Source: Gracilimonas sp965227215 (GTDB lineage: Bacteria; Bacteroidota; Rhodothermia; Balneolales; Balneolaceae). From it: a stretch of DNA of 64,000 nucleotides. Below, one piece after another: positions 63,349-64,000 of this stretch. Within the stretch, counting starts at the first letter, position 1; every line of letters begins with the position of its first letter. The notes under the pieces are model-generated. The model was not told the origin of the DNA, did not search any database, and was given only the letters and a program-made list of their open reading frames with translations. The stretch is from positions 248,001-312,000 of the forward strand of contig OZ245729.1 in assembly GCA_965227215.1 (NCBI GenBank), read 5' to 3'. The position numbers and the translations under genes are program-made.

Positions 63349-64000
63349 ATGAAAGTAGGCCGGTTCGAAATTGAGCAACTCAGCGAAGGCATTTTTGAAG
63401 TATTTGATGATGGTATATTCCAGAAAATTAATTCGGCTGATATCACTGCCCGACAACAAAAACCGGGCATCAAAAAACAATCTTCGGCCATTGGGATTAA
63501 TCCTATTCTGATTCGGGATGGAAAGCACAATGTGCTATTAGACACCGGCCTGGGTTGGGGCTTGGATCACAAAAGCTCTTACACCGATACCTCCAATCTG
63601 CTAACCAACCTTGATATCTTTGGCCTCGCTCCTTCCGATATCACCCATGTAGTGCTCAGTCATCTTCATTTTGACCACGCGGCCGGTTCAACCTACGTGG
63701 ATCATAACACCTCCACTCAGCCAACCATGAGCTATGCCAATTACTTCATCCAAAAAAAGGAATGGTATTACGCGCTGGAGCAAGTCGGTAAAAAGAAACA
63801 GGTTTCCGGAGCCGGTTATGAGCTGGATGAGTTTTATAAGCTCGCTGCCGAAGATAAACTGGTGATGATTACTGATACTTATTTTGAATTGTTACCGGGT
63901 ATTGAGCTCATAAAGACCGGCGGACACACACCCGGCCATCAAATCGTAAAGATACAGGACGCCGGTGAAACGGCTTACTTCTTGGGTGATTTGATTCCAT
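63349..64000 (+). CDS. Metallo-beta-lactamase-fold hydrolase (partial)
   Basis: 217 codons of an open frame that runs off the right edge. Begins MKVGRFEIEQLSEGIFEVFD, then LLDTGLGWG and the metal motif SHLHFDH at residues 104-110 (HxHxDH), followed by GHTPGH and the start of a GDLIP strand. This is a metallo-beta-lactamase fold; subfamily cannot be set without the rest. Start is the first ATG, in the divergent region with the PYROXD2-like gene. Confidence 0.85.
   Translation, partial: MKVGRFEIEQLSEGIFEVFDDGIFQKINSADITARQQKPGIKKQSSAIGINPILIRDGKHNVLLDTGLGWGLDHKSSYTDTSNLLTNLDIFGLAPSDITHVVLSHLHFDHAAGSTYVDHNTSTQPTMSYANYFIQKKEWYYALEQVGKKKQVSGAGYELDEFYKLAAEDKLVMITDTYFELLPGIELIKTGGHTPGHQIVKIQDAGETAYFLGDLIP

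Noticed and set aside
1..64000. CRISPR array, insertion sequence, prophage, tRNA or rRNA
   Set aside because: No spaced direct repeats, transposase or integrase genes, or cloverleaf-sized structured gaps were seen. The only intergenic regions are short and explained.

Overview
The window is a gene-dense bacterial chromosome segment of moderate GC content, with no gene-free stretch over 300 bases. It has no rRNA, tRNA, phage, insertion sequence or CRISPR that I can see. The best taxonomic guess is the Balneolota/Rhodothermota side of the Bacteroidota (Balneola- or Gracilimonas-like). Supporting signs are promoters of the Bacteroidota type (TTTG, about 18-21 bases, TAnnTTTG), an atpD-atpC pair split from the rest of the ATP synthase, bacillithiol-type bshB1, Bat-type VWA proteins, and outer-membrane proteins resembling the DUF5723 and DUF6588 families. 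This placement is inference; no rRNA is present to confirm it.

Region by region: 1-2.5 kb holds a truncated M23-peptidase-like gene divergent from a two-gene Bat (VWA) unit. 2.6-10.3 kb carries mfd, a Sua5-type tRNA threonylcarbamoylation gene, an M42 peptidase, a thioesterase, an HD phosphohydrolase and a lone response regulator. 10.4-23 kb is almost entirely minus strand: mgtE-thyA-folA, then a long run pfkA-pgi-dNK-yceD-rpmF-plsX-fabH-fabD-fabG-acpP-fabF-rnc joining glycolysis, nucleotide salvage, ribosome assembly and type II fatty acid synthesis. 23-28 kb has a plus-strand envelope run (polyprenyl synthase, LpxH, class A PBP) and a secreted protein of unknown role. 28-43 kb holds atpDC, a MuiA-like protein, rsmB, valS, a UvrD/PcrA helicase, an outer-membrane protein and lon.

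43-46 kb has a secreted TIMP/NTR-like protein with a TonB-like tail, a DUF6122 membrane protein, rsgA and a DUF6588-like porin. 46.3-53.5 kb is one minus-strand locus: two MacB-type permeases, a YqjD/YqjE-like membrane trio, a TolC, an HlyD/MacA adaptor and a separate ATPase, i.e. a full tripartite exporter with envelope-stress genes inserted in the middle. 53.5-64 kb holds bshB1, a large GNAT + RimK-like ATP-grasp fusion, suhB, rpiB-glyA-tatC, an FKBP-like lipoprotein, alr, a PYROXD2/CrtI-like oxidoreductase and the start of a metallo-beta-lactamase-fold hydrolase.

The most interesting items are the GNAT-RLAN-ATP-grasp fusion beside bacillithiol synthesis, the exporter locus with its embedded trio and a 7-bp-arm palindrome upstream, the secreted protein whose cysteine spacing copies the TIMP pattern, consensus promoters placed so close to start codons that the mRNAs should be leaderless, and intergenic imperfect palindromes built from degenerate 7-8-base units. 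Most of the rest is ordinary housekeeping.
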